This document shows positions 1 to 9,409 of a stretch of DNA of 64,000 bases, piece by piece. Position 1 is the first letter of the stretch. The number at the start of each line of letters is the position of its first letter. Position numbers and translations under genes: made by a program. Below the pieces are notes generated by a model. That model was not told where the DNA came from. It searched no databases and worked only from the letters and a program-made list of their open reading frames with translations. The DNA is from an uncultured Phocaeicola sp. Its GTDB lineage: Bacteria > Bacteroidota > Bacteroidia > Bacteroidales > Bacteroidaceae. The stretch is from positions 1 to 64,000 of the forward strand of contig CALUJF010000002.1 of the NCBI GenBank assembly GCA_944320855.1, in the 5' to 3' direction.

Positions 1-40
1 GGCACTGGCATCTGTAGGTACGAACTTATTTGTGAATTAC

Positions 41-664
41 TCATATGTATAAAATTAATTTTGAATAGTTACTTAAAGATATAACTGTAGTGGCAAATTT
101 TTCTCCTTCCATAATCTCGTTAAAATCTTGACCATAACTTACACCAAGATTGAACACCTTATAATTAAAGCCAACACCAATATGCCATCCAGCCTGAAAG
201 CGTTTGCAAGGTTCACCTCCCATTTCGTCTTTACTGAACAAGTTTAAGCTTTCACTTTCTCCATCTTCTGAGATTTTATATTTACCAGTAAGGTTAAGTC
301 GCAAATCTATTCCAACAAAAGGGTCAATAGAAAAATCGTCATTGACATTCCACTTATAAACACAGTTTACCGGAATATTCAGAGAAAAGAAGTTCATTTT
401 TTCAGTTATATTATACCCTCCATATTCTTCTTCGTCCTTATGAGTTCTAAACTGCAACGCTGCACCTGCTTCTACAAAAAGTGGAATATTATTCGATACA
501 GAAAAGCCTTTCATATAGCCCAAAGAAAAACCTGGGAATGATATACTCGCGCCATCACCCTTCAAGCTTGAAGCGTTGTAAGATACAAATACCTTAGACC
601 ATCCGTTATTTGAATCGACAGCAGGAACTGAAGGCTGATTTTCTACTCTCTTTAGAATGTCCAA
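41..664 (-). pseudogene. Outer-membrane beta-barrel (porin-like) fragment lacking its signal peptide
   Basis: The product has alternating amphipathic strands typical of small Bacteroidetes outer-membrane beta-barrels (for example the stretches around FPGFSLGYMKGF and FQAGWHIGVGFNYK). No ATG and no signal peptide precede the barrel. The open frame begins just after a TGA at 680-682, and the only start near the front is a TTG at 662-664. The C-terminus reads ISLSNYSKLILYI instead of ending in an aromatic residue after the last strand, so the end may also be shifted. Immediately upstream lie a terminator hairpin and a decayed IS66 element. The 5' part was probably lost in that rearrangement. I read it as a gene remnant, not an exported protein. 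The family is inferred from strand pattern only. Confidence 0.55.
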
Positions 665-693
665 TTTTATATGGGTACCTCAGCCACCCATAT

Positions 694-723
694 AAAAAAG
701 AGTCCACTAATTCAACGACTCTT
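694..723 (-). terminator. Rho-independent terminator on the minus strand
   Basis: On the minus strand a 7-bp stem (AAGAGTC / GACTCTT, arms 717-723 and 698-704, 12-nt loop) is followed directly by a T run. A second perfect 12-bp inverted repeat lies next to it (665-676 and 686-697, 9-nt loop). It sits downstream of the IS66 remnant and in front of the truncated barrel gene. Confidence 0.6.
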
Positions 724-774
724 ATTTGCATATTGTCACGTGAAGAAGATTTTCGTAATCCGTTCTTCCCTTTT

Positions 775-1130
775 TTATTCCCTGAGCAGCCTGCAGAAGT
801 AATCCCTGAAGGAGACTCCTGCCTGTTTGCGGGTTTCTATATCTATAAAGGTATATAGATTGCGGAGTTCTGTATTCCCTTCACACTTTCGAAGAACAGG
901 CTGTTCTTTCGTTGGACAGTGATTGGTCTTATAGCCCTTTCCGCCGCCATATTGTCTATGGAGTATTCATCGTCATTTCTGTAGGCGAAGATCTGATTCC
1001 AGAAGTTCTTCAGATAATTAAGAGCCTTGCCCAAATGGGCGTATGCTTTTTGAAAGGGCTATCCTTCATTTCTTTAAGGTGCTTGAGCCTGATTTTCATT
1101 ACCATGATACTTCATGGGGAGATGTACGCT
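775..1130 (-). pseudogene. IS66 transposase (TnpC) C-terminal remnant, frameshifted
   Basis: Around 843-1034 the minus strand encodes GKALNYLKNFWNQIFAYRND followed by a segment with NMAAERAIRPITVQRKNSLF, the conserved end of IS66 transposases. The frame then stops at IYIPL. The continuing C-terminus (IETRKQAGVSFRDYFCRLLR) is found in another frame at 775-840. A second shift near 1034-1060 separates an upstream piece (KHLKEMKDSPF / QKAYAHLGKAL). At least two frameshifts plus loss of the catalytic DDE region make it non-functional. Confidence 0.8.
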
Positions 1131-1194
1131 TGGGACAGTCTTTAGCAACATCATGCCCTTCATTGCCTGTCTGAATAAACTCTTCTGGAACACC

Positions 1195-1416
1195 CTACAC
1201 TTCTATTGGTACAATCTTCTTCTGTGCTTTCTTTAACCTGTCATAGAATGCGGTATAGGGAATATTGTTGCTAATGCAGAACGAGTTGATGGAAACTCCT
1301 TTGGGGTCCCTCGGCCTTGTATATGAGTCACAGCATTTCAAAATATTTTTCGCTAAACATAATCTTTCGAGTTTTAAATTTAGCGCGAAAGTAAAGGGAA
1401 GAGGCATGCTAGTCAA
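1195..1416 (-). pseudogene. IS66 accessory protein (TnpA-like) remnant
   Basis: The 73-residue product has a helix-turn-helix-like C-terminal half (SINSFCISNNIPYTAFYDRL, then a KKAQKKIVPIEV tail). This resembles the small OrfA/TnpA proteins of Bacteroidetes IS66 elements, where a SI-x-x-FC segment is followed by an aromatic-rich recognition helix and a basic tail. It lies upstream of the transposase remnant in the order expected for IS66. TnpB is absent. The frame is intact, but without a transposase it has no role in transposition. Confidence 0.5.
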
Positions 1417-1565
1417 TACGCCATTTTTGAGTGATTACGGGATTAAACGAACTTTTAATCGTCATTTTACCGACTTCAATCAATATTATAACCAGACTTC
1501 AAAAAAGCATTAAAACGGGAAGCAAATTTTCAATAGTTTAATACCTTCTTGAGCAATAAGATATT

Positions 1566-2375
1566 CTATTTCAAGCTCTTGTAATTCACTAAGTATCTAT
1601 CATTATCAACACCTTGGTCATCAAACACACCAGCAATCAAAAATACCCCCCACGGCTCGCCTGCCTTTCCAACAATAATAATATCATTAGACTGGATATC
1701 ATTTACATAATCATTCCTCTTCGATGAGTTATATACTCCCGTAATTGATTTCATTGTAGCATTCACATAATCAAAAGAATTAACCTTTATAAAATCAACA
1801 TCTGTATTAGTTTTCCACACCAAATCCAAACCATCAGTATCCTCATCCTGAATATAATCATAGATATCAATCTTCGCAGAATCTGCAAGTTCGGAGTTAA
1901 ACGTAGAAGAAGGATCTTCCAAAGAGAAAGCATTTTCTTTTTCTGACTTTCCACTATATACTACCAACCCAGACTTCTCAACCAATAAAACATTTTTATT
2001 TATAACAACAACATTGTATGTGGCAGTTTGTTCTTCCCCAAGACAGTCAACTGCTTTCAATGAGAGTTGTACTTTAACAGAATCTTCCGTAAAAACAGGC
2101 ACTTCGTATTCATAATTAAGTTTAATGTTATTCTTGTTCAATACCGTATCCATTAATAACTTAGTACCATATTCTCTATCGAAAGAGTTCACTGTTATAT
2201 TCTCCACAAAGTCATTTTGGGTAATACATCTTATTTTAAATATATTTTTCGTTTCCGAACTAACATACCCTAATTCACCTATGTTTTCTATGTAAAGGAC
2301 AACCGTCGTACTTTCTTTTTTACACGATGCCAAAAACAAGATGGACAATATAAAAAATAAAAACATTTTATTCAT
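1566..2375 (-). CDS. Hypothetical lipoprotein
   Basis: A 269-residue protein with a lipoprotein signal (MNKMFLFFILSILFLASCKK, lipobox cysteine at residue 18), followed by acidic and polar sequence rich in beta-strand propensity, including a stretch that looks like an Ig-type strand set around residues 60-125. I do not recognise the family. It is the last gene of a leftward cluster with a 143-residue lipoprotein and a beta-barrel protein, so it is likely anchored in the outer membrane or facing the periplasm. A perfect hairpin in the 72-nt gap before it may lower its expression relative to the genes upstream. Confidence 0.7.
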   Translation of the reverse strand: MNKMFLFFILSILFLASCKKESTTVVLYIENIGELGYVSSETKNIFKIRCITQNDFVENITVNSFDREYGTKLLMDTVLNKNNIKLNYEYEVPVFTEDSVKVQLSLKAVDCLGEEQTATYNVVVINKNVLLVEKSGLVVYSGKSEKENAFSLEDPSSTFNSELADSAKIDIYDYIQDEDTDGLDLVWKTNTDVDFIKVNSFDYVNATMKSITGVYNSSKRNDYVNDIQSNDIIIVGKAGEPWGVFLIAGVFDDQGVDNDRYLVNYKSLK

Positions 2376-2398
2376 AATAACCTTTTATAAACTCCAAA

Positions 2399-2424
2399 GG
2401 ACTATGGTATTTCTACCATAGTCC
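2399..2424 (-). terminator. Perfect hairpin between two lipoprotein genes (attenuator or terminator)
   Basis: GGACTATGGTA at 2399-2409 pairs perfectly with TACCATAGTCC at 2414-2424 across a 4-nt loop. On the minus strand it is followed by only a short TTT, so it could be a partial terminator or an RNA-processing or stabilising hairpin within the leftward cluster. Confidence 0.5.
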
Positions 2425-2447
2425 AGACATACAATGGGGGAAACTAT

Positions 2448-2879
2448 TTAATTCTTAAATTTATATGCACGGATTTTTGCAGTCTTCGTAACTTCTCTAC
2501 CTAAAAACAGGCGGTCGACCTCTGTTTTAGTGTATACTGTCATAAAATACGTAGCTTCAGGATATTCCTCTACAACCTTATAAGCTGCTTTTTTAATCTT
2601 TCCTCTCATATCATTTCCAGCCGGACTTTCAATTCTAATGATTTTTTTGTCCATATAGCTGTAATCCTCACCATTAACCTTATCAGTTACAGAAATGAAT
2701 CCTAAATACACGCTATAAGAAACACTTACTTCTGTTTCTCCAAGGTATTCCAAATCTTCCATACCAACATTCAAGCGGATATCATCCGGTCTGAAAACCG
2801 ATGATTTAGTTACTGTACCACATGAAGTCATGAAAGCCATACCTATCATTATTAGAAAATAATTAATCTTGGTCATCAT
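2448..2879 (-). CDS. Small hypothetical lipoprotein
   Basis: A 143-residue protein with a lipoprotein signal (MMTKINYFLIMIGMAFMTSC, Cys at residue 20) followed by GTVTKSSVF and a compact alpha/beta domain. It resembles small Bacteroidetes lipoproteins with a conserved start after the cysteine, but I cannot assign a named family with certainty. It starts 18 nt after the stop of the upstream beta-barrel gene, so the two are almost certainly cotranscribed. An accessory or assembly role for that barrel protein is inference from position only. Confidence 0.7.
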   Translation of the reverse strand: MMTKINYFLIMIGMAFMTSCGTVTKSSVFRPDDIRLNVGMEDLEYLGETEVSVSYSVYLGFISVTDKVNGEDYSYMDKKIIRIESPAGNDMRGKIKKAAYKVVEEYPEATYFMTVYTKTEVDRLFLGREVTKTAKIRAYKFKN

Positions 2880-2897
2880 TTAATACTCCTCCTTGAT

Positions 2898-3680
2898 TTA
2901 TTTGAAATAATATGTAAGAGTGAAACGAACCTGGCTACCTACTTCTGTTTTTCGTACTTTCAAGCCATCATATTGACCAGCACCCTCTTCCAAAGATGTT
3001 GTATAATACACCTGAGCATCCCCTTCACCGGCTTTTGCCTCATATTTATATTTATCTCCACAATGAAGCATAGTAGAAAGTCCATATTCTACACCTATAG
3101 CCAAAGGAAGATTGGCGATGTATGCCTGAAGACCAATAAATCCACCAAGACCAATATCGAAAGTAGTTTTGGTGACATTGTCATATCCATTATCACCGGC
3201 ATAGCTATAATCGTTATAGACTCCATACCTTGACCATCCAATAGGCATTTCAGCTCCTACATAAACATCCAAAAGATTATTGGTAGAAAAATGATATGCT
3301 ATACCTGGATACAAATAGTTTCTGGACTCCAAAGTTTTAGTTTTACCTTTGGTAGTTTCTGTACTTTCTTCCGTCTCTTCTTCTTGCTTATATTTCTGGA
3401 AATTTTTAGTTTTCCAAAATTCCAAGCCTAAACGAAATTCCATTTGGTCTGTGTACATATACTTAAAATTAATAAGAGGAAGAGTGGTAAACTCAATATT
3501 CTTATCTACAAGATTCTTAAACATGTTTGTTGTACCACCAAAATACAGACCATAGTCACCAGCTTGGGCCCTGTTACCCGTTTTTATTACTTTTGAAGTC
3601 GACTTTCCTGTTGTAATCTGCGCATTTACGGTAGAAAACATGCCCACACAAAGAGCAATTAATAAAACCATCTTTTTCAT
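2898..3680 (-). CDS. Outer-membrane beta-barrel protein
   Basis: A 260-residue protein with a clear Sec signal peptide (MKKMVLLIALCVGMFSTVNA, cleavage near residue 20) and alternating strands ending in VRFTLTYYFK, a typical barrel end with aromatic residues near the C-terminus. Regions such as YLYPGIAYHF and IGLGGFIGLQAYIANLPLAI look like membrane strands. It is the first gene of a leftward three-gene cluster with two lipoproteins. The ligand or transport role is unknown. Confidence 0.75.
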   Translation of the reverse strand: MKKMVLLIALCVGMFSTVNAQITTGKSTSKVIKTGNRAQAGDYGLYFGGTTNMFKNLVDKNIEFTTLPLINFKYMYTDQMEFRLGLEFWKTKNFQKYKQEEETEESTETTKGKTKTLESRNYLYPGIAYHFSTNNLLDVYVGAEMPIGWSRYGVYNDYSYAGDNGYDNVTKTTFDIGLGGFIGLQAYIANLPLAIGVEYGLSTMLHCGDKYKYEAKAGEGDAQVYYTTSLEEGAGQYDGLKVRKTEVGSQVRFTLTYYFK

Positions 3681-4190
3681 AACTCTACTTTTTTTTAAAT
3701 ATATTATTAAATAACAATACTATATACCATCTAGTGTTTGTATCGACATCTGAAACTAAAGACCGATTTTCCACTCCACTCAACAGGAACAAACGTTATC
3801 ATAAGAACAGATACAAAAGTCAAAAATACATTTAAAGTTTTCACATTTTTTTAATTCATATATTACTTCAGGTATCTGCACGAACAAGCTTAATCAATCT
3901 TTATGCTATACTTGAATGACACAAAATTAAGAAATAAAAAAGAATACCTTTTATATCATCGTAAAAAAAATCATTTTTTGATAAAAAATTATACAAATAA
4001 ACAAATTACCAAGACAATATGTCATAAAACCAAAATAAAAAAGACTCATAACGTACAATATATACAAATATTAAGATTATACATTCCACCAACAGATATA
4101 TCATAGAAAACAAATGCCGAAAAACATCTACTTATATTAAACTATCAATTAAATATTTTTTTATTTTTGCCTACACATTTATATATACTG
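3681..4190. other. AT-rich intergenic region between divergent units
   Basis: About 500 bp of very AT-rich sequence separates the leftward barrel operon from the rightward HU-like gene. A 67-codon open frame at 3903-4106 has lysine/isoleucine-rich composition expected from AT-rich DNA and no recognisable start context, so I do not call it. Promoters for both directions should lie here, but no clear TAnnTTTG box was found for the leftward operon. Confidence 0.5.
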
Positions 4191-4264
4191 ACATATGTCA
4201 GCATGCTTTCACACATATGTAAGTAAATTTACCTACATATGTAATTTATATTGCTTACATATGT
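4191..4264. promoter_or_regulatory. Four ACATATGT palindromes at 22-bp spacing (probable operator array)
   Basis: Identical 8-bp palindromes lie at 4191-4198, 4213-4220, 4235-4242 and 4257-4264, each start exactly 22 bp after the last. The sequences between them differ, so this is not a simple tandem duplication. Two helical turns per step places all sites on one face of the DNA. The array ends 31 bp before the start codon of a DNA-binding protein gene, which suggests autoregulation by a cooperative protein. Confidence 0.7.
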
Positions 4265-4295
4265 CAGCAGATAAAAAATTATAAACATAAAAAAT

Positions 4296-4904
4296 ATGGA
4301 TAATATTGAATTTGATTTATTTAAAAACCCATCAATGGCCGATGAGAATAAAGGTGAAGAAAGCTACCACGTGAGGATATGTAATTCACAGACTGTCAGC
4401 CTTAAAGGATTGGTCGAACGTATACATAATTCGTGTTCAATGACCCCATCGGACATACATGGAGTTTTAGTAGCGCTGAAAGATGAGATTTCTAATGCAC
4501 TGGCACATGGACAGCAGGTGAACATAGACGGACTATGCCGTTTTAGGTTGATTTTAGGAGCAAAGAAGTCAAGTAAATGTTTCGGTAAAGAAGATGCACA
4601 CGACATCGGCTTTAAGAAAATAAAAATCAGCCCATACAAGGAATTCAGTGAAAAGACAAAGAAAAAGCTCATTCCCCTAAACAAAAAGGACGGAAAACAT
4701 TCCACAAACATCACCGACGAAAAAATGAATATGATAATTACAAGGTATCTGGAAGAGAACCGAATAATTACAAGAAAGAAAATAGAAGAAATATGCAACG
4801 TAACAAGATACAAAGCTACATTATTTATAAATAAATTGATAAAAGACGGAATGATTAAAAACATAGGATATAAAACGCACCCTGTATATACTTTAAATAA
4901 ATAA
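4296..4904 (+). CDS. HU-like DNA-binding protein with C-terminal winged helix
   Basis: A 202-residue cytosolic protein with two parts. Residues about 22-125 match the HU/IHF-like (HU-HIG type) fold common in Bacteroidetes: helices around SLKGLVERIHNSCSMTPSDI and VLVALKDEISNALAHGQQV, then the FRLILGAKKSSK strand. Residues about 145-200 look like a winged helix (NMIITRYLEENRIITRKKI, then a recognition-helix-like TRYKATLFINKLIKDG and a basic wing). HU proteins bend DNA; the added winged helix suggests sequence-specific binding. The gene stands alone, and the four upstream ACATATGT palindromes are its likely own operator. Its wider regulon is unknown. Confidence 0.75.
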   Translation: MDNIEFDLFKNPSMADENKGEESYHVRICNSQTVSLKGLVERIHNSCSMTPSDIHGVLVALKDEISNALAHGQQVNIDGLCRFRLILGAKKSSKCFGKEDAHDIGFKKIKISPYKEFSEKTKKKLIPLNKKDGKHSTNITDEKMNMIITRYLEENRIITRKKIEEICNVTRYKATLFINKLIKDGMIKNIGYKTHPVYTLNK

Positions 4905-5006
4905 AATATTAATAATACGTACACACAAAAAACACAGAAAAAACACATAACAAACAAATTACAAAAAGATTTTATAATTAAACAAAAAAGTTCCACAATA
5001 AATACA

Positions 5007-5014
5007 TATTTTTG
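5007..5014 (+). promoter_or_regulatory. Bacteroides-type -7 box (TATTTTTG) for the DUF5723 gene
   Basis: TATTTTTG matches TAnnTTTG exactly and lies 34 nt before the ATG at 5048. No good -33 TTTG was seen at the expected distance. The box rules out a start at 5012, which would lie inside the promoter. Confidence 0.5.
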
Positions 5015-5047
5015 CAAAAAGAGAAAGCAACAAATAAATCAACGATT

Positions 5048-6484
5048 ATGAGAACATTTATGAACAAGAAAGTTTTGGTTGCAGTTTCCGTTTTGGCAAC
5101 CGTTTTTAGCGCACAGGCTCAGTATCTGCGTACATCTTATTTCATGGAAGGTGCAAGTACACGTGTACAAATGAACCCTGGACTGCAACCTACAAGGGGA
5201 TATCTTAACTTGCCGATTATCGGTGGTTTCAATGTCACAGCCAACACCAATTCATTAGGAATAAACGACATCATCGACATTACCAAAGACGGTAATGATT
5301 TCCTGAACAACAATACCCTGTATAATTCACTAAAGCAGGACAATAGGTTCAACATGAATCTGAACACCAATATCCTGTCATTCGGTTGGATTAAAGGAAA
5401 GAACTTCTGGTCTGTAAATGCCGGTTTGCGCATGGATATCGGTGCACAGATTAATAAGGACATGTTTACAATGATGAGAAACATGAACGGTTTTGATATT
5501 GAAAGCGTTGCCGGTAAACCACAAAGTTACAAGATGGGAAACCAGTCTATTAATATGAATGCGTATGCCGAAGTAGGATTAGGTTTTTCAAGAAGAATTA
5601 CTGAAAAACTTACTGTAGGTGCAAGAGCTAAAGTATTGTTAGGCTTGGCACGTACTGAAGTCAATATCGAACAGTTTGACCTTGATTTGGATATTCCCGA
5701 AGTTCCAAATATCGAGAACATGACTCCACAGGAATTGATGGATTACGAATTCAGCGAAAGCGACTGGTATGGAAAAGGATATAGCTACAACGCAAAAGCT
5801 AATGTAGTAACTACCCTTAAAGGAGGTGGTATGACATTTGATCCTGAAACAAATATGATAAATGGCTTCGACCTCGATGCAAGCAGTTTCGGTATTGCAG
5901 GTACAGGTTTCGGTATTGATTTGGGAGCAAGCTATAGCATTCTCAAGAACTTGACAGTTTCGGCAGCAGTACTTGACCTTGGCGTAATGAAATGGAACAA
6001 GAGCAATACAACAATGGCTGAAGTTAAGGGTGAAGAAAATGTTACAATCAGCGCTGACAACTATGAACAGTATATTGGCGGTGACCTTCTTTCTTTAGAC
6101 CGCTTCGATTTTAAGAAAAAAGGAAACGCCGATTACAAAACAAGTACCAAACTTTCAACTACAATCCTCCTTGCTGCAGAATATGGACTTCTGAACAACA
6201 AACTTAGCGTAGGTGCTGTTTACTCTTCACGTTTTGTTCAGCCTAAGACACAAACAGAGTTGACATTCCTCGCTACATACCGCCCATCAAACGCATTTAA
6301 CGCAGCAATAAGCTACTCTCCTATCCTTTCAGGAGGTAAATCATTCGGTTTGGCACTGAAACTTGGTCCTATATTCGCAGGAACAGACTATATGTACTTC
6401 GGAGGAAATTCTAAAACAATCAATGGTTTCGTAGGACTATCACTTCCATTGGGAGGTAAACGCAAACCATTTGCCGAACTTTAA
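5048..6484 (+). CDS. DUF5723 family outer-membrane protein
   Basis: A 478-residue exported protein with signal peptide MRTFMNKKVLVAVSVLATVF ending in SAQAQ. The start of the mature protein (YFMEGASTRVQMNPGLQPTR, then a GYLNLPIIGGFN segment) is the hallmark of DUF5723, a Bacteroidetes family predicted to form a FadL/PorV-like beta-barrel. The ATG at 5048 is chosen because it is downstream of the -7 box; 5060 (MNKKVLV) is equally possible. Later glycine-rich repeated strands (GTGFGIDLGASYSILKNLTV) fit a barrel. It is monocistronic with its own terminator. Its function is unknown. Confidence 0.8.
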   Translation: MRTFMNKKVLVAVSVLATVFSAQAQYLRTSYFMEGASTRVQMNPGLQPTRGYLNLPIIGGFNVTANTNSLGINDIIDITKDGNDFLNNNTLYNSLKQDNRFNMNLNTNILSFGWIKGKNFWSVNAGLRMDIGAQINKDMFTMMRNMNGFDIESVAGKPQSYKMGNQSINMNAYAEVGLGFSRRITEKLTVGARAKVLLGLARTEVNIEQFDLDLDIPEVPNIENMTPQELMDYEFSESDWYGKGYSYNAKANVVTTLKGGGMTFDPETNMINGFDLDASSFGIAGTGFGIDLGASYSILKNLTVSAAVLDLGVMKWNKSNTTMAEVKGEENVTISADNYEQYIGGDLLSLDRFDFKKKGNADYKTSTKLSTTILLAAEYGLLNNKLSVGAVYSSRFVQPKTQTELTFLATYRPSNAFNAAISYSPILSGGKSFGLALKLGPIFAGTDYMYFGGNSKTINGFVGLSLPLGGKRKPFAEL

Positions 6485-6507
6485 TAAACACACACTCTCT
6501 TTTATTT

Positions 6508-6546
6508 AACACCCATCGATGACATAATTGCACGGTGGGTGTTTTT
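6508..6546 (+). terminator. Terminator after the DUF5723 gene
   Basis: AACACCCA (6508-6515) pairs with TGGGTGTT (6536-6543), followed by a T run, 23 nt after the stop codon. Confidence 0.7.
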
Positions 6547-6591
6547 CTATATATAACCATATAAAACACATAAAACGAAAGACTTAAACCT

Positions 6592-6628
6592 TTTGTATTG
6601 AATTTTCAAACAACTTTTATTACTTTTG
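6592..6628 (+). promoter_or_regulatory. valS promoter (TTTG ... TACTTTTG)
   Basis: A -7 box TACTTTTG lies at 6621-6628 and a TTTG at 6592-6595. The 25-nt spacing is longer than the usual 19-21, so the upstream element is less certain. The leader to the valS ATG would be about 65 nt. Confidence 0.5.
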
Positions 6629-6702
6629 CAACCGATTATCAGCTTGTAAAACCACAGGCTCAATCAATAACAAAAAAAACTAAAAAACTCAAAATAATAA
6701 TC

Positions 6703-9330
6703 ATGGAATTAGCAAGTAAGTACAATCCCGCAGATGTGGAAGGGAAATGGTACCAGTATTGGCTGGACAACAAACTTTTCAGTTCTAAACCGGACGGACG
6801 CGAGCCATATACCGTCGTAATCCCACCTCCTAACGTCACAGGAGTGCTCCACATGGGACACATGCTTAACAATACTATACAGGATATCCTCGTACGCCGT
6901 GCCCGTATGATGGGCAAGAACGCATGCTGGGTTCCGGGTACAGACCACGCATCTATCGCTACAGAAGCTAAGGTGGTAAACAAATTGGCTCAGCAAGGAA
7001 TAAAGAAGACTGACCTTACAAGAGAGGAGTTCCTGAAACATGCATGGGAATGGACTGACGAACACGGGGGCATCATTCTGAAACAGTTGCGCAAACTCGG
7101 TGCTTCGTGCGACTGGGACCGCACAGCCTTCACTATGGACGAAGAAAGAAGCAAGAGTGTGATAAAGGTATTCGTAGACCTGTATAACAAGGGACTTATT
7201 TACCGCGGCGTGCGTATGGTAAACTGGGACCCTAAAGCCCTGACAGCACTTTCTGACGAAGAGGTTATATATAAGGAAGAACACAGCAAGCTTTTCTACC
7301 TGAGATATAAGGTTGAAGGTGATGCTGAAGGACGTTATGCCGTAGTTGCAACCACTCGTCCTGAAACAATCATGGGTGATACTGCAATGTGTATCAATCC
7401 TAACGACCCTAAGAACGAATGGTTGAAGGGTAAGAAAGTGATTGTTCCGTTGGTGAACAGAGTTATCCCGGTTATCGAAGACGACTATGTTGATATCGAG
7501 TTCGGTACAGGATGTCTGAAAGTAACTCCGGCACACGACGTAAACGACTACATGCTGGGCGAGAAATATAACTTGCCGTCAATCGACATATTCAATGACA
7601 ACGGTACTATCAGCGAAGCTGCCGGAATGTATGTAGGAATGGACCGTTTCGACGTTCGTGAACAAATAGCCAAAGACCTTGCGGCTGCAAATCTGCTTGA
7701 AAAAGTGGAGGACTACAACAACAAGGTCGGTTTCTCTGAGCGTACAAACGTAGCCATCGAACCTAAGCTGTCAATGCAGTGGTTCCTGAAGATGAAACAC
7801 TTTGCAGACATGGCGTTGCCTCCTGTAATGAACGACGAACTGAAATTCTATCCTGCAAAATACAAGAACACTTACAAATACTGGATGGAGAACATCAAGG
7901 ACTGGTGTATCAGCCGTCAGTTGTGGTGGGGACACAGAATTCCTGCTTACTTCTTGCCTCAGGGCGGATTTGTAGTGGCAGAAACAGCTGAAGAAGCTTT
8001 GAAACTCGCCATCGAAAAGACAGGAAACAAGGATATGAAGATTGAAGACCTGCGTCAGGACGAGGACTGTCTGGACACATGGTTCTCTTCATGGTTGTGG
8101 CCTATATCTCTGTTCGACGGAATCAACAATCCGGGCAATGAGGAAATCAAATACTACTACCCTACTACCGACCTTGTAACAGGACCGGATATTATCTTCT
8201 TCTGGGTGGCACGTATGATTATGGCCGGATATGAATACATGGGCGACATGCCTTTCAAGAACGTTTACTTCACAGGTATCGTACGCGATAAAATCGGCCG
8301 CAAGATGTCCAAGTCACTCGGTAACTCACCGGACCCGCTGGAATTGATTGAGAAATACGGTGCCGACGGTGTTCGTATGGGTATGATGCTTGCCGCTCCT
8401 GCAGGAAACGACATCCTGTTTGACGACGCTCTATGCGAACAGGGACGTAACTTCAACAACAAGATATGGAATGCATTCCGTCTGGTTAAGGGATGGAACG
8501 TAGAAGGCAACGAACAGCCTGAATATGCACGCCTGGCAACAGAATGGTTCGAGGCCATGCTTGCTAAAACAGCGGCCGAAGTAAATGACCTGTTCAGCAA
8601 ATACCGTCTGAGCGAAGCCCTCATGGTAGTTTACAAACTGTTCTGGGATGAATTCTCAAGCTGGTATCTTGAAATGGTGAAACCTGCATACGGACAGCCT
8701 ATCGACAGTGTGACTTACGAAAAGACTTTGAGTTTCTTCGATACACTGCTCAAGCTTCTGCATCCGTTCATGCCATTCATCACTGAAGAGTTGTGGCAAC
8801 ACATCTACGACCGCAAGGATGGCGAAAGCATCATGACTCAGACTCTTAATATGACAGAAACTTACGATGAAGCTATCATCAACAAGTTTGAAGCTGTAAA
8901 AGAAGTTATCGGTGGTATCCGTACTATCAGACTTCAGAAGAACATTGCTCAGAAAGAGGCTCTGAATCTTGAAGTGGTTGGAGAAAGTCCTGTAGCAGAC
9001 TTCAACGCTGTAATAGAGAAATTGTGTAACCTGTCTGCAATAGCACAGGTAGATGCAAAGGCAGAAGGTGCAGCTTCATTCATGGTTGGAACTACTGAAT
9101 ATGCAGTTCCTCTCGGAAACCTGATTAACGTAGAAGAAGAGCTTAAGAAGCTTGAAGCAGACCTGAAATATCAGGAAGGATTCCTCATGAGCGTAATGAA
9201 GAAGCTAAGCAACGAGAAGTTTGTAAGTAAGGCTCCTGCTAACGTTATTGAAATGGAACGCAAGAAACAGGCTGATGCAGAGACCAAGATTGCAGCACTG
9301 AAAGAAAGCATTGCTGCTCTGAAAAAATAA
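6703..9330 (+). CDS. valS: Valine--tRNA ligase
   Basis: An 875-residue class I aminoacyl-tRNA synthetase that charges tRNA-Val in the cytosol. The HIGH motif is HMGH at residues 50-53 within [17 protein letters not shown], and the KMSKS motif is near residue 534 ([10 protein letters not shown]). Between them lies the editing domain; the tail (residues about 810-875) is a predicted coiled coil ([18 protein letters not shown]) typical of ValRS. Length is normal for the family. The open frame extends upstream to 6598, but that overlaps the promoter. The ATG at 6703 gives the canonical N-terminus [16 protein letters not shown]. It has its own promoter and terminator. Confidence 0.98.
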   Translation: MELASKYNPADVEGKWYQYWLDNKLFSSKPDGREPYTVVIPPPNVTGVLHMGHMLNNTIQDILVRRARMMGKNACWVPGTDHASIATEAKVVNKLAQQGIKKTDLTREEFLKHAWEWTDEHGGIILKQLRKLGASCDWDRTAFTMDEERSKSVIKVFVDLYNKGLIYRGVRMVNWDPKALTALSDEEVIYKEEHSKLFYLRYKVEGDAEGRYAVVATTRPETIMGDTAMCINPNDPKNEWLKGKKVIVPLVNRVIPVIEDDYVDIEFGTGCLKVTPAHDVNDYMLGEKYNLPSIDIFNDNGTISEAAGMYVGMDRFDVREQIAKDLAAANLLEKVEDYNNKVGFSERTNVAIEPKLSMQWFLKMKHFADMALPPVMNDELKFYPAKYKNTYKYWMENIKDWCISRQLWWGHRIPAYFLPQGGFVVAETAEEALKLAIEKTGNKDMKIEDLRQDEDCLDTWFSSWLWPISLFDGINNPGNEEIKYYYPTTDLVTGPDIIFFWVARMIMAGYEYMGDMPFKNVYFTGIVRDKIGRKMSKSLGNSPDPLELIEKYGADGVRMGMMLAAPAGNDILFDDALCEQGRNFNNKIWNAFRLVKGWNVEGNEQPEYARLATEWFEAMLAKTAAEVNDLFSKYRLSEALMVVYKLFWDEFSSWYLEMVKPAYGQPIDSVTYEKTLSFFDTLLKLLHPFMPFITEELWQHIYDRKDGESIMTQTLNMTETYDEAIINKFEAVKEVIGGIRTIRLQKNIAQKEALNLEVVGESPVADFNAVIEKLCNLSAIAQVDAKAEGAASFMVGTTEYAVPLGNLINVEEELKKLEADLKYQEGFLMSVMKKLSNEKFVSKAPANVIEMERKKQADAETKIAALKESIAALKK

Positions 9331-9362
9331 CTGCTGAACGGTAAATGAACACTATATGAACG

Positions 9363-9400
9363 AAAAAAGAACAGCTTTTTGGCTGTTCTTTTTTTTATTT
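9363..9400 (+). terminator. valS terminator
   Basis: AAAAAAGAACAGC (9363-9375) pairs perfectly with GCTGTTCTTTTTT (9382-9394) across a 6-nt loop and continues into a T-rich tail. Confidence 0.9.
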
Positions 9401-9409
9401 TTGGAGGCT

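Larger units (their letters stand above)
775..1470 (-). mobile_element. Decayed IS66-family insertion sequence
   Basis: The fragment holds, in minus-strand order, a possible terminal repeat near 1455-1470 (minus strand starting GTAAAATGACG), an accessory tnpA-like ORF and the C-terminal end of the large transposase. TnpB and most of TnpC are missing, and the remaining transposase has several frameshifts. No matching left inverted repeat was found, so the left boundary is given as the transposase stop codon. A full IS66 is about 2.5 kb, so roughly 70 percent is gone. The element is not capable of moving. Confidence 0.75.

Noticed and set aside
610..858. A plus-strand 82-codon frame over the IS66 remnant
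   Set aside because: It is antisense to recognisable IS66 transposase sequence and to the terminator hairpins.
3903..4106. A 67-codon frame in the AT-rich gap
   Set aside because: Lysine/isoleucine-rich as expected from base composition, no start context and no family.
4364..5017. A 217-codon minus-strand frame opposite the HU-like gene with a very hydrophobic start
   Set aside because: It is antisense to lysine-rich codons, which read as hydrophobic residues in reverse. The HU-like gene explains the region.
6598..6702. N-terminal extension of valS by 35 codons
   Set aside because: It overlaps the promoter and starts with TTG; the ATG at 6703 gives the canonical ValRS start.
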